The notes under the pieces are model-generated. The model saw only the letters and a list, made by a program, of their open reading frames with translations. It did not search any database and was not told the DNA's origin. The position numbers and the translations under genes are program-made. A DNA stretch of 64,000 bases from Vibrio tapetis subsp. quintayensis (lineage in GTDB: Bacteria; Pseudomonadota; Gammaproteobacteria; Enterobacterales; Vibrionaceae): positions 338,369 to 402,368 of the forward strand of contig NZ_JAUFQV010000043.1 of NCBI RefSeq assembly GCF_030409945.1, read 5' to 3'. The first letter of the stretch is position 1, and each line of letters opens with the position of its first letter. Below are positions 42,999-52,098 of this stretch, in pieces.

Positions 42999-43652
42999 AT
43001 GGAAAAGATGCGTCAAATGACTCAACAAGGGCGTCAAATCGAGAGTGATTCGTTCACTATTATTGATGACGAAATAGAACGCTTTCATGGTGGTCATAGC
43101 TTTACACCAGAGCAATGGAATATTGTTCGTCGCGCTATTCATACCACTGGCGATTTTGAATACGCAGATTTGTTTAAATTCAGCGAAGATGCCGTGTTAT
43201 CTGGTGTTGCTGCGTTGCAATCTGGCGCGCGGATCATTACCGATGTAAGCATGATTGTTACCGGGCTGAACAAGCCGAGATTGAAGCATTTTGGCAATGA
43301 AGCGAGTTGCTATATTTCTCACCCAGATGTGATTCGTGATGCGAAAGAAACAGGAAAAACACGCGCTATTCATTCTATGCAATACGCACGTGATAATGGC
43401 TTACTTGATGGCGCAATCGTTGGCGTAGGCAACGCACCCACCGCATTGCTTGAGCTATTAAGAATGATTGAGGAAGGCGAAGCAAAACCAGCCTTGGTGA
43501 TTGGTCTTCCCGTTGGTTTTGTAAAGGCTGATGAGTCTAAACAAGCTCTATTTGAACAAAGAGGCGTGCCGTTCATTGCCAGTTTAGGGCGCAAAGGCGG
43601 TAGCCCTTTAGTGGTTTCGACCATTCACGCATTGCTTGCACAATCTATTTAA
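42999..43652 (+). CDS. cbiC: Precorrin-8X methylmutase CbiC (CobH)
   Basis: A 217-residue enzyme that moves the C11 methyl to C12 to form (cobalt-)hydrogenobyrinate. The catalytic histidine is H48 in RAIHTTGDFEYA. The conserved VGNAPTALLEL and ALVIGLPVGFVKA blocks follow. AAGGA precedes the ATG. It is 63 bases after cbiD in the same operon. Confidence 0.95.
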   Translation: MEKMRQMTQQGRQIESDSFTIIDDEIERFHGGHSFTPEQWNIVRRAIHTTGDFEYADLFKFSEDAVLSGVAALQSGARIITDVSMIVTGLNKPRLKHFGNEASCYISHPDVIRDAKETGKTRAIHSMQYARDNGLLDGAIVGVGNAPTALLELLRMIEEGEAKPALVIGLPVGFVKADESKQALFEQRGVPFIASLGRKGGSPLVVSTIHALLAQSI

Positions 43653-43674
43653 TAGCCAGTAGGAGATCATCTAG

Positions 43675-44943
43675 ATGACATGTATTGAGCAAAAACAAGC
43701 GGCCGTGACGGTAATTGGTGTGCCTGAGGATGGGTGTTTAAGCTTGACCAGCAGAGCCGTGAACAGCGTTGAAAACGCCCGTGTATTAGCTGGTAATACA
43801 CGCTTGCTTGAATGGTTTCCACAGTTTAAAGGTACAGTGTTGAACATGGAGGTTGGTTTTTCTACATGGCTTGCTCAAGTACTAGAAGAAAGTGAAGAGG
43901 GCGGTGTGGTGGTCCTGGCTTCTGGCGATCCCTTATTCTTCGGAATCGGCAGTACGTTATTAAAACGTCTACCAAGTAATGAACTGCGTTTTTTACCGTC
44001 TCCTAGCTCCATGCAACTCGCCTGCAGCCGCATAGGCCTTGCTTGGCAGGATTCGAAAGCCATTTCGTTGCATGGTCGTTCGCAACATTATGACACCATT
44101 CACGGGCTATCCAGCCAAATGCAGCACGGCAATTTGTTTTGCTTGTTAACAGACAAACATAACCACCCGGTGCGTATTGCCAAGCATTTACTGAAATTTA
44201 ATAACACCCATTGGCAAGTGTGGGTAGCAGAAAACTTAGGTGCGCCAACGGAAAATATTACCCAGTGGACTGTCTCATCTCTGGCTGAGTCTGACCGCGA
44301 ATTCGACTCACTGAATGTCGTGGTATTGAAGCGCAACTTAAACCCAGATGTTCAAGCATGGGGCGGGTTAGGCCAGTACGCAAGTGACGATGATTTTGAA
44401 AAGCGCATGCCAAAACGTGGTTTGATAACCAAGCAATCTGCACGTCATTTAGCATTGTGTACCATGCGGATAAAACCGACCGATGTTGTATGGGACATTG
44501 GAACAGGGTCAGGTTCAGTCGCGATAGAAGCCGCCAAGCAATGCCCACAAGGCCAAGTGTTTACGCTTGAGTCCAACAGCGATTGCTACCCGTCGATCGA
44601 AGCGAACATCCAAGCACACAGCACCGATAACGTCACGCTAGTAAAACAAAAAGCGCCATTAGGGCTAGCAGAATTACCGCAACCCTCGAGTGTGTTCATT
44701 GGTGGCAGCCGCGGCCAAATGGACGGCATTTTGGATACGGCGTGGCAACGGCTGGCAGGCAAAGGTGTGTTAGTGGCATCGGCAGTCACGGTGGATTCGG
44801 TATCTGAAATTTACGGCTGGGCGAAACGCAATGATGTACCCGTACAGGTTCAGTTAGTGTCGATTTCTAATGGTGTGCCTTTGGCGCATTACACTCGCTA
44901 CCAAGCAGAGAACCCAATACATCTGTTTGTGTTTAATAAATAG
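43675..44943 (+). CDS. cbiET: Fused cobalt-precorrin-7 C5-methyltransferase / C15-methyltransferase-decarboxylase CbiET (CobL)
   Basis: A 422-residue fusion. The N-terminal CbiE tetrapyrrole methylase (about 10-215) shows VTVIGVPEDG and LASGDPLFFGIG. The C-terminal CbiT class-I methyltransferase (about 235-420) shows PKRGLITKQ and the SAM loop WDIGTGSGSVAIE. Together they methylate C5 and C15 and decarboxylate the C12 acetate. GGAG precedes the ATG; the gene lies 22 bases after cbiC. Confidence 0.94.
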   Translation: MTCIEQKQAAVTVIGVPEDGCLSLTSRAVNSVENARVLAGNTRLLEWFPQFKGTVLNMEVGFSTWLAQVLEESEEGGVVVLASGDPLFFGIGSTLLKRLPSNELRFLPSPSSMQLACSRIGLAWQDSKAISLHGRSQHYDTIHGLSSQMQHGNLFCLLTDKHNHPVRIAKHLLKFNNTHWQVWVAENLGAPTENITQWTVSSLAESDREFDSLNVVVLKRNLNPDVQAWGGLGQYASDDDFEKRMPKRGLITKQSARHLALCTMRIKPTDVVWDIGTGSGSVAIEAAKQCPQGQVFTLESNSDCYPSIEANIQAHSTDNVTLVKQKAPLGLAELPQPSSVFIGGSRGQMDGILDTAWQRLAGKGVLVASAVTVDSVSEIYGWAKRNDVPVQVQLVSISNGVPLAHYTRYQAENPIHLFVFNK

Positions 44944-45059
44944 CAAACTAACGGCAATAAATTGCACTGGATTCATCCGAGCCACAAGCATCAATTCAAA
45001 CCTGACGAGGTCTTCATCTTGGCAGGGAAAAACAACAGAATATTAAGAGAATGCAAATC

Positions 45060-45896
45060 ATGACATTAGGAACTATGTACGCCATTGGAGTCGGAACAGG
45101 TGACAGCGAGTTATTGACGTTAAAAGCGCACCGATTGTTATCTGAAGTGGATGTGGTGGCATTTCCCGAGAAAGACTTAGGTTCTAATCATTCATTCGCA
45201 AAGCAGATCGTTGCTGGTGTTCTGAAAGAGAGCGATATGCAGGGACAGGTTTGTTACCTGCATTTTCCAATGACTCGTGATCCTAGTATCAACATGCCAG
45301 CATGGCGTAAAGCGGCTGAAACTCTGGCTGAGTACCTTAAGCAAGGTAAGTCAGTGGCGTTTGCAACCGAGGGTGACCCATCGGTGTACAGCACGTGGGC
45401 TTACCTACAAGAAGAGTTAGCTGAGTTGTTGCCAGAGCTGCAAAGTGAAATTATTCCGGGCATCACGTCGATTACTGCGATTCCGTCTCAGACTCAAATC
45501 CCTTTAGCAGACGGTCAAGAACGTTTCTGTGTTGTACCAGCAACATGGGGTATTGAATGCTTAGAGCGGCTGTCTAAAGAGTTCGATACCATCATGCTGA
45601 TCAAAGCGGGCCGCGTTATCCCTAAGTTGATCGAACAGCTTACGAAATTAGATTTGCTAGATTGTGCGACATACGTATCTCACGCTACAACCGCCAAACA
45701 AGAAATATACAGCAACCTAAATGATGTGCCGGAAGAGAATCGCTATTTTTCTATGGTTCAAATCTCGATTCGTTCTCGTCGTGGTGTGTTGCGAGGTACG
45801 TCTGCGGCGCAAAAATGCAAAGCGCTCGATACCGATGTGAATGAAGTCAGTGCTAATAGCACGAAAAACACATTGGATACGGGCGAAGCCGCATGA
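45060..45896 (+). CDS. cbiL: Cobalt-precorrin-2 C20-methyltransferase CbiL
   Basis: The protein is about 278 residues of the tetrapyrrole methylase family. It has MYAIGVGTGDSELLTLKAHR at the start, TEGDPSVYSTW and IIPGITSI, as in CbiL/CobI. It adds the C20 methyl to cobalt-precorrin-2. ATG 45060 has AAGAGA 9 bases upstream; ATGs at 45051 and 45072 are alternatives. A 107-base gap before it is the longest inside the operon. Its stop overlaps the cbiG start (ATGA). Confidence 0.92.
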   Translation: MTLGTMYAIGVGTGDSELLTLKAHRLLSEVDVVAFPEKDLGSNHSFAKQIVAGVLKESDMQGQVCYLHFPMTRDPSINMPAWRKAAETLAEYLKQGKSVAFATEGDPSVYSTWAYLQEELAELLPELQSEIIPGITSITAIPSQTQIPLADGQERFCVVPATWGIECLERLSKEFDTIMLIKAGRVIPKLIEQLTKLDLLDCATYVSHATTAKQEIYSNLNDVPEENRYFSMVQISIRSRRGVLRGTSAAQKCKALDTDVNEVSANSTKNTLDTGEAA

Positions 45897-47527
45897 AAAT
45901 AGCCATCTATGCCATTACCTTAAATGGAGCGAGACAGGCAAAACGCTTAGCCTCTACTTTGCCGTTTGCCGACGTGTTTGTGGCACCTATCGGCCAAGAG
46001 GCTTACGAAGAAGCCCAAACGCTCACCTTACCGCTGTCTGGTTTTATGACGCCAAGGTTCAATCAATATGACCACCATATCTGCTTTTTTGCCGCAGGCA
46101 TTGTAAGCCGCATGATAGCACCGTTGCTGCAAGATAAGCGCAGCGACCCGGGTGTGCTTTGCATTGACGATCATGGTCAGTTTGTTATTCCTATGTTGTC
46201 TGGCCATCGAGGTGGCGCAAACAGCCTTGCTTGCCAAGTAGCAAAATCCTTAGCGGCGACACCTGTGGTCACAACGGCGTCGGATGTGGCTGGCACGCTA
46301 TCGGTCGATATGCTCGGCGCGCAATTTGGCTGGAGCTTAGACCCTCGTTGTGAAGCCGCGATTACACGCGTTAGTGCCGCGGTTGTTAATGAGCAAAAAG
46401 TACTCGTGGTGCAGCAAGCTGGCGAGCAAACGTGGTGGCCTCATAAACGTTCGATGGCAAGCAACCTGATGTGTCACCCTGATCTTAATTCGAATGCCTT
46501 ACCAGAACAGGCATCCCAATTAGATTTGTTACCGCCAACGGAGTGGGATGGATTGCTACTCATTTCCGATCAGTTGGAGCCTAAAGGTGCTCAGAAATGG
46601 GAAGACAAAACCGTACTTTGGCGGCCGAAATCTTTGGTGCTTGGCATAGGTTGTGATCGCAATACGCCCGCGCACGTAATCGAAACCGGCATTCGCTTGT
46701 TTCTTAATGAACACAACCTTGCTCATCAAAGCATTTCGGCTCTGGCAAGCATTGCCCTTAAAGCCGATGAAGTGGGCATATTGGAATACTCGCAATCGAG
46801 CCAAATCCCGTTTGTGACTTATCCCGCGGAAGCGTTAGCAGACATAGAAGGAATTGAAAACCCATCTGAGTATGTAAAAAAGGTGACGGGGGTGGCCTCA
46901 GTTGCCGAAGCGGCGAGTTTAAAACGTAGCAACACCAACAAGCTGGTAGTCGGTAAGTGGAAGTACAAACAAGATGGTTTTAACATCACACTTGCCTGCA
47001 CTCGTATTCAATATGACGAACCACTAGCCCGCAAGAAGTGGAAAAACTGGCTAAATGAAGTGGTAAAAATTAACGCTCATGGCAACCAAGTGGTCGACGG
47101 TTTTGAATGCAAACCTAAACACGTCGATTTGAATCGCCCAATGCTTTACCACCGGCACCATCTATTAGTGTGCGAAGGCGGACGTTGCGCGAAACAAGGT
47201 AGCCGAAACTTAGCTCATGACTTGCGTCAAATCCTTAAAACCATGGGGTTAGACAAAGGCGATAAGCGCATAAAAATCAGCCGCACTCATTGTGCCGGAG
47301 CGTGTCGAAACCGCGCCGCGATGGTGGTGTACGAGCGATTAGCCAAAAATGAAACACCGATCAATAACGGTGTGTGGCTTAAAGCTATTGATGAATTCAC
47401 ATTAGAACAATGGAAAGCCTTGTTTGAAGCGCTGCATACGCGTACGCCATTACAAAACATATTATCAGAGCCGTTTTTTGCACCTATTGAAGATGCGAAA
47501 GAAAGTTTAGAAGAATTAAAAGATTAA
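45893..47527 (+). CDS. cbiG: Cobalt-precorrin-5A hydrolase CbiG with C-terminal [2Fe-2S] ferredoxin-like domain
   Basis: A 544-residue fusion. The N-terminal and middle CbiG domains show FAAGIVSRMIAPLL and LSGHRGGANSLA. The C-terminal CbiG domain starts at VLGIGCDRNTP, and its LASIALKADEVGIL block follows. Together these open the delta-lactone and release acetaldehyde. An added domain at about 375-544 has the thioredoxin-like [2Fe-2S] cysteine pattern C427-x4-C432 and C467-x3-C471. Its role is unknown; it may supply electrons to a pathway step. A normal CbiG has about 350 residues, so this is clearly longer. Confidence 0.9.
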   Translation: MKIAIYAITLNGARQAKRLASTLPFADVFVAPIGQEAYEEAQTLTLPLSGFMTPRFNQYDHHICFFAAGIVSRMIAPLLQDKRSDPGVLCIDDHGQFVIPMLSGHRGGANSLACQVAKSLAATPVVTTASDVAGTLSVDMLGAQFGWSLDPRCEAAITRVSAAVVNEQKVLVVQQAGEQTWWPHKRSMASNLMCHPDLNSNALPEQASQLDLLPPTEWDGLLLISDQLEPKGAQKWEDKTVLWRPKSLVLGIGCDRNTPAHVIETGIRLFLNEHNLAHQSISALASIALKADEVGILEYSQSSQIPFVTYPAEALADIEGIENPSEYVKKVTGVASVAEAASLKRSNTNKLVVGKWKYKQDGFNITLACTRIQYDEPLARKKWKNWLNEVVKINAHGNQVVDGFECKPKHVDLNRPMLYHRHHLLVCEGGRCAKQGSRNLAHDLRQILKTMGLDKGDKRIKISRTHCAGACRNRAAMVVYERLAKNETPINNGVWLKAIDEFTLEQWKALFEALHTRTPLQNILSEPFFAPIEDAKESLEELKD

Positions 47528-47539
47528 GGAAGATACATC

Positions 47540-48382
47540 ATGAAACGTTTACGTCATTATAACCAAGGCACGGCCATTGTATTAAGCTGCTTTGGCTCGG
47601 TGGTAGAACAGACTCGTTATGAACAAGTGGCTGAACATGTTCAAAGTAACCATCCAGATGCTTTAGTTCGCATTGCAACCAGCTCTAAAATGGTGATAAA
47701 GAAGCTCGCAAGCCAAGATGTGACGTGTCATAGCTTGCCACAAGTGCTAGCGGATCTAGACACCAAAGGTTACCAGCGCATTTTGGTGGTTTCGGTGTAT
47801 CTATTCCCAACCGATGAGCACCGTTATTTAACCAGTATTGTTGATGGCTTTAAGCAGTTTTCACTCGCGCACATCGAGCAAACGCCTGCCATCATGCATC
47901 ATAGCCAGCACACAAGCCGTTTAATTGGTGCGTTGCATCAGCGTTTTGTGTCTGATAATGGCTTCAACCTATACGTTCATCACGGTGCGCCGTTGTTGGA
48001 TAACCCGGGTCATCAGTCTATTCATTATAGTGACAGCTTGCTCGGAAAATTGTCCCCGCGTAACTTTACGTGCTCATTAGAAGGGGCATGGCCGTTTGAT
48101 TTGGTTAAAAACGAGATTTGTTCACAGATCAAAGCCCAAGCAGAAGCTGGAATGAAACCTCAACTCACCTTGGTGCCGTTACTGCTGGTTTCAGGCAATC
48201 ATTTTGTTAAAGACATGCAAGCGATTAAATCTGAGCTAGATGATCAGTTTGATGTGTCGATTGCTAAGCCCGTGCAAGGTGACAAATTCTGCATGCTGGA
48301 TATGCCAGAGCTTATCAGCATCATGGATAAGCAAATCAACGAGGGTTTGATTCGCCTAAATGCACCAGAGGCGAATAAATAA
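47540..48382 (+). CDS. cbiK: Sirohydrochlorin cobaltochelatase, CbiK type
   Basis: A 280-residue chelatase that inserts Co(II) into sirohydrochlorin, the first committed step of the anaerobic pathway. Features are the start IVLSCFGSVVEQTR (normally a GTS/H-type motif), a metal-binding histidine in VHHGAP and another in LVSGNHFVKDM. The length fits CbiK rather than the short CbiX. No signal peptide is present. AAGGAAG precedes the ATG. The stop overlaps cbiH by one base. Confidence 0.85.
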   Translation: MKRLRHYNQGTAIVLSCFGSVVEQTRYEQVAEHVQSNHPDALVRIATSSKMVIKKLASQDVTCHSLPQVLADLDTKGYQRILVVSVYLFPTDEHRYLTSIVDGFKQFSLAHIEQTPAIMHHSQHTSRLIGALHQRFVSDNGFNLYVHHGAPLLDNPGHQSIHYSDSLLGKLSPRNFTCSLEGAWPFDLVKNEICSQIKAQAEAGMKPQLTLVPLLLVSGNHFVKDMQAIKSELDDQFDVSIAKPVQGDKFCMLDMPELISIMDKQINEGLIRLNAPEANK

Positions 48383-49215
48383 TGGCAAAACTGACGCTAA
48401 TTGGTTTAGGGCCGGGCAGTATTGATCTAGTCACCCCTGCGGCGCGTAAAGCTATTGAAACCGCCGATGTCGTGGCAGGGTATAAAGCCTATGTAGATTT
48501 GATCCGAGAACTGATTTTAGAACAAGAAGTGATTCAAAGTGGTATGACTCGCGAATGGGAACGAGCCCAAGCCGCAGTTGAAGCGGCGGCGGCAGGTAAA
48601 GACGCGGTATTGGTTTGCTCTGGTGATTCTGGCATGTACGCCATGGCGCCTTTAGTATTGGAGTTGCTAGAACAACACCCAGAGCTAAACGCACAAGTAG
48701 AGTTGGATATAATCCCGGGCATTACCGCGGCCAACGCCTGCGCCTCTTTAGTTGGTGCACCTTTAGGTCACGACAGTTGCACCATTTCTTTGTCGGATCT
48801 TCTCACGCCTTGGGATGTGATTATTAAGAGAATTGATGCGGCGTCTATGGCGGATTTTGCGATTACGTTTTATAACCCTCGCTCTAAAAAACGTACCCAG
48901 CACATTGAAACTGCTCGTGAAATTTTACTAAAACATCGAAGCCCAGAAACGCCTGTCGCGGTCGTAAACGCCGCGTATCGAGACGATCAACAAGTCACCT
49001 TAACCACGTTGGCGGAATTTACCAAAGTCGAATTTGGAATGAATGCCGCCGTGATCGTCGGTAACAGCAATAGCTACCGTTTTGGTGACTGGGTCGTGAC
49101 CCCTCGTGGTTACAAAAATAAATACCAATTGTCCGATGGCAAAGTGTTAGAAGGCCAAAAACGCGGCCACTCACTGAATACTACCGAAGCACAGCAACAA
49201 GAGGTGAACGCATGA
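48382..49215 (+). CDS. cbiH: Cobalt-precorrin-3B C17-methyltransferase CbiH (CobJ)
   Basis: A 277-residue tetrapyrrole methylase. It opens with LTLIGLGPGSIDLVTPAAR, and has CSGDSGMYAMAP, IIPGITAANA and FYNPRSKKRT, all typical of CbiH/CobJ. It methylates C17 with ring contraction. The start overlaps the cbiK stop (TAATG), and its own stop overlaps cbiF (ATGA), so translation is probably coupled. Confidence 0.94.
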   Translation: MAKLTLIGLGPGSIDLVTPAARKAIETADVVAGYKAYVDLIRELILEQEVIQSGMTREWERAQAAVEAAAAGKDAVLVCSGDSGMYAMAPLVLELLEQHPELNAQVELDIIPGITAANACASLVGAPLGHDSCTISLSDLLTPWDVIIKRIDAASMADFAITFYNPRSKKRTQHIETAREILLKHRSPETPVAVVNAAYRDDQQVTLTTLAEFTKVEFGMNAAVIVGNSNSYRFGDWVVTPRGYKNKYQLSDGKVLEGQKRGHSLNTTEAQQQEVNA

Positions 49216-49979
49216 CCGTGTACTTTATTGGGGCAGGCCCCGGTGACCCAGATTTAATCACAGTGAAAGGGGCTCGATTGGTAGAGCAATGCCCTGTGGT
49301 GATGTACGCAGGCAGCCTTGTACCCAAAGCCGTGATTGAACGTGCTCGCGACGATGCCAAAGTATATAACTCTGCAGATATGGATCTTGATGACATTACC
49401 AAAGTATATCAAGACGCCCATGTTGCAGGCCAAGATGTGGCACGGGTTCAAACGGGCGATCTCTCTATCTATTCATCTTTAGCAGAACAAACGCGCCGCC
49501 TAGATGAACTGGGTATTGAGTGGACAGTCATCCCCGGAGTATCGTCTTTTCAAGCTTCTGCGGCAGCGTTAGGCCAAGAGTTAACTCTTCCAGAAAAATG
49601 CCAAACCATCATTCTAAGCCGAGCTTCGGGTAGAACGCCCGTGCCAGAAAAAGAAAACCTACGCTCGCTTGCCAAACATCAAGCGACCTTGTGTTTGTTT
49701 TTAAGTGCAACGCTCATTCGTAAAGTAGTGCGCGAGTTGTCTGATGTGTATCCTCAAGACTGGCCTGTCGCTGTGGTAGAAAAAGCCTCTCACCCAGAGC
49801 AACGCATATTGCGCGGAACCTTGGCGACCATTGCTGACCAAATGCACGAGGCAGGCATTCGTTCAACGGCGATGATCATCGTGAGCAAAGTATTGGGAGA
49901 GCAAGATTTTGTCGACTCAAAACTCTATGACCCGACCTTTTCTCATGCGTGCCGAAAAGCTAAAGTGGTTGAGGAATAA
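49212..49979 (+). CDS. cbiF: Cobalt-precorrin-4 C11-methyltransferase CbiF (CobM)
   Basis: A 255-residue tetrapyrrole methylase with YFIGAGPGDPDLITVKGAR, VQTGDLSIYSS, VIPGVSSFQA, and LSRASGRTPVPE, the last block being typical of CbiF/CobM. It adds a methyl at C11. It overlaps cbiH by 4 bases and is followed by cbiB after 3 bases. Confidence 0.95.
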   Translation: MTVYFIGAGPGDPDLITVKGARLVEQCPVVMYAGSLVPKAVIERARDDAKVYNSADMDLDDITKVYQDAHVAGQDVARVQTGDLSIYSSLAEQTRRLDELGIEWTVIPGVSSFQASAAALGQELTLPEKCQTIILSRASGRTPVPEKENLRSLAKHQATLCLFLSATLIRKVVRELSDVYPQDWPVAVVEKASHPEQRILRGTLATIADQMHEAGIRSTAMIIVSKVLGEQDFVDSKLYDPTFSHACRKAKVVEE

Positions 49980-49982
49980 GCT

Positions 49983-50966
49983 TTGTCATTAGTGTTTTGG
50001 ATGGCGTTGTCTGTGATTAGCGCGTACCTACTTGACCGATTGTTCGGAGAGCCTAGAAAATGGCATCCATTGGTGGGCTACGGCAATTATCTCTATTGGC
50101 TAGAGCGGCGCTTAAACCTTGATGTTCTATGCGATAACAATCGCCCGTTTGATGCCTCCAAAGCGCATCAAGATAAAACCAAACGGCGAGGTATCATTGC
50201 TTGGTGTTGTGCTACCTTGCCAATTGTGATGATAGCAGCGGCCATCGTTGAGCTACTTTTTCAGGGTTCTTTAATCCTCTATTGGATCAGCAGTACTTTG
50301 ATCTTGTATGTGTGCATCGGACAAAAGAGCTTACTGCAGCATGCTGATTGGATTCATCGGCCATTGGTTGCGGGAGACATGGACCAAGCGAGAGAAAAAG
50401 TGGGCTGGATCGTCAGCCGAGAAACGAGTGACATGGATGAATATCAAATCACCTCTGCCACCATTGAATCGGTATTGGAAAACGGCAACGATGCTATCTA
50501 TGGCGCGATATTTTGGTTTCTCGTTGCGGGGCCAGTTGGCGCTATTGTTTTTCGCATGGCTAATACCATGGATGCGATGTGGGGCTATAAAAACTCGCGC
50601 TTTATCCAATTTGGCTGGTGCGCCGCTAAACTCGATGATGCACTTGGCTATCTGCCCGCGAGACTGACCGCCATAAGCTACGCCTTAGCGGGTAATACGC
50701 ACCTTGCGTTGAACTGCTGGAAGCAACAAGCCAATCACTGCGAAAGCCCAAACGGTGGCCCGGTCATGACCAGTGGCGCAGGAGCGTTAAGTATTGAGAT
50801 TGGCGGCCCAGCGGTTTATCACGGCGTGCTAAAGGAAAAACAATTCATGGGTCGCGGCAGAAAAGCTTCAGGGCGAGACATAGCCCGAGCGTGCCAGTTG
50901 ATTCAAAGCACAACACACATATGGTTAGTGACAATGTCACTTATTGTGGGCTTGCTATCAATATAA
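49983..50966 (+). CDS. cbiB: Adenosylcobinamide-phosphate synthase CbiB
   Basis: A 327-residue membrane protein with about five helices that attaches the aminopropanol side chain to adenosylcobyric acid. The family block AYLLDRLFGEPRKWHPLVGYG lies at about 14-34, and SRETSDMDEYQITSATIES and RMANTMDAMWGYK are conserved. The start is a TTG at 49983 with GAGGA upstream; an ATG at 50001 is also possible. The location between cbiF and cobD fits the pathway. Confidence 0.92.
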   Translation: MSLVFWMALSVISAYLLDRLFGEPRKWHPLVGYGNYLYWLERRLNLDVLCDNNRPFDASKAHQDKTKRRGIIAWCCATLPIVMIAAAIVELLFQGSLILYWISSTLILYVCIGQKSLLQHADWIHRPLVAGDMDQAREKVGWIVSRETSDMDEYQITSATIESVLENGNDAIYGAIFWFLVAGPVGAIVFRMANTMDAMWGYKNSRFIQFGWCAAKLDDALGYLPARLTAISYALAGNTHLALNCWKQQANHCESPNGGPVMTSGAGALSIEIGGPAVYHGVLKEKQFMGRGRKASGRDIARACQLIQSTTHIWLVTMSLIVGLLSI

Positions 50967-51015
50967 TCACCGAAATAATAATAACCGAAGTTTCGAATAC
51001 GACAATGGATATGAA

Positions 51016-52098
51016 ATGCTAAATCATGGAGGCAAGCTTCGCCAATACGCGAGGCAATTTGATCGCCCTTTAAATGAGTGGGTGGATCTTTCCACAGGCG
51101 TGAGCCCGTTCACTTACCCAATCGGGAGTATTCCTGAACCCGTTTGGAATAGGCTGCCAGAAGACGAAGACGGACTAATAGAGGCCGCATGTGGTTATTA
51201 TCAATGCGATAAACTACTGCCTGTAGCGGGTAGCCAAGCGGCGATTCAGCTGTTACCTAAGCTAATGTTAAATCGTTACTTAACCTTGCCTAACATTGCC
51301 CAACACGACGTGCCTATATTCAGAGTGGGTTTACCAAAGGTTGGTTACAAAGAGCACCAGTTAGCATGGCGCAATGCGGTATTTACCTATAAGCAATGTG
51401 GTGTGTTACTGGAGTATTGTTTTTACGATGCAGAGCCAACACATGCCGATTTAGTTCAATTGGATGCGTTGCTGGTGATCAACCCAAATAACCCGTCGAC
51501 GGACAAATTCACGTCAGAGCAGTTGTTAACATGGCGCGGCTTAATGAAATCTGATGCGGTTTTGCTGGTGGACGAAGCCTTTATGGATATGACGCCAGAA
51601 CAAAGCATCCTTCATCACTTTGCGAGTAATTCCGGTACCAAGTCGTTACCTGAAAATATCGTGGTATTAAGATCGCTCGGAAAGTTTTTCGGGTTAGCAG
51701 GGCTGCGTGTCGGTTTCTTGTTTGCCTATCCATTGATACTAGAGCGAGCAAAGTCCCAAATTGGGCCGTGGGCAGTCACGGGTCCGAGCCGTTATGCCGC
51801 AACTAAAGCATTAGCTGATCACGCATGGCAGCAACAAAATCGTTCAAGATTACGAAAAGAGGGGGAACGAATGCAGGCGCTGTTAGCGAATCATTTCTCT
51901 CAACAGCCTAACGGCCATTCCCTTTTCTACACAGTAAAGCTAGATAATGCAGAAGACGTGCATATCGCGTTAGCAGAGCAAGGCATTTTGAGCCGTTTAT
52001 GCGATGAAAAAGATGCCGTTCGCTTCGGTCTGCCGAAAACAGAACAAGAATGGCTAAGCTTTGAACAAGCACTCAATAGAATTAAGGAAGTTCGATGA
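51016..52098 (+). CDS. cobD: Threonine-phosphate decarboxylase (CobD/CobC type)
   Basis: A 360-residue PLP enzyme of aminotransferase fold type I. The family start is MLNHGGKLRQYARQF and EWVDLSTGVSPF, and the PLP lysine is in LRSLGKFFGLAG. It forms (R)-1-aminopropan-2-yl phosphate for the nucleotide loop and works with CbiB. A longer frame starts at a GTG (50944) inside the end of cbiB, but the conserved N-terminus fits ATG 51016. Its stop overlaps cbiA (ATGA). Confidence 0.9.
   Translation: MLNHGGKLRQYARQFDRPLNEWVDLSTGVSPFTYPIGSIPEPVWNRLPEDEDGLIEAACGYYQCDKLLPVAGSQAAIQLLPKLMLNRYLTLPNIAQHDVPIFRVGLPKVGYKEHQLAWRNAVFTYKQCGVLLEYCFYDAEPTHADLVQLDALLVINPNNPSTDKFTSEQLLTWRGLMKSDAVLLVDEAFMDMTPEQSILHHFASNSGTKSLPENIVVLRSLGKFFGLAGLRVGFLFAYPLILERAKSQIGPWAVTGPSRYAATKALADHAWQQQNRSRLRKEGERMQALLANHFSQQPNGHSLFYTVKLDNAEDVHIALAEQGILSRLCDEKDAVRFGLPKTEQEWLSFEQALNRIKEVR

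Noticed and set aside
50944..51015. Longer CobD starting at GTG 50944
   Set aside because: The extra 24 residues overlap the end of cbiB and do not resemble the family N-terminus, which fits ATG 51016.
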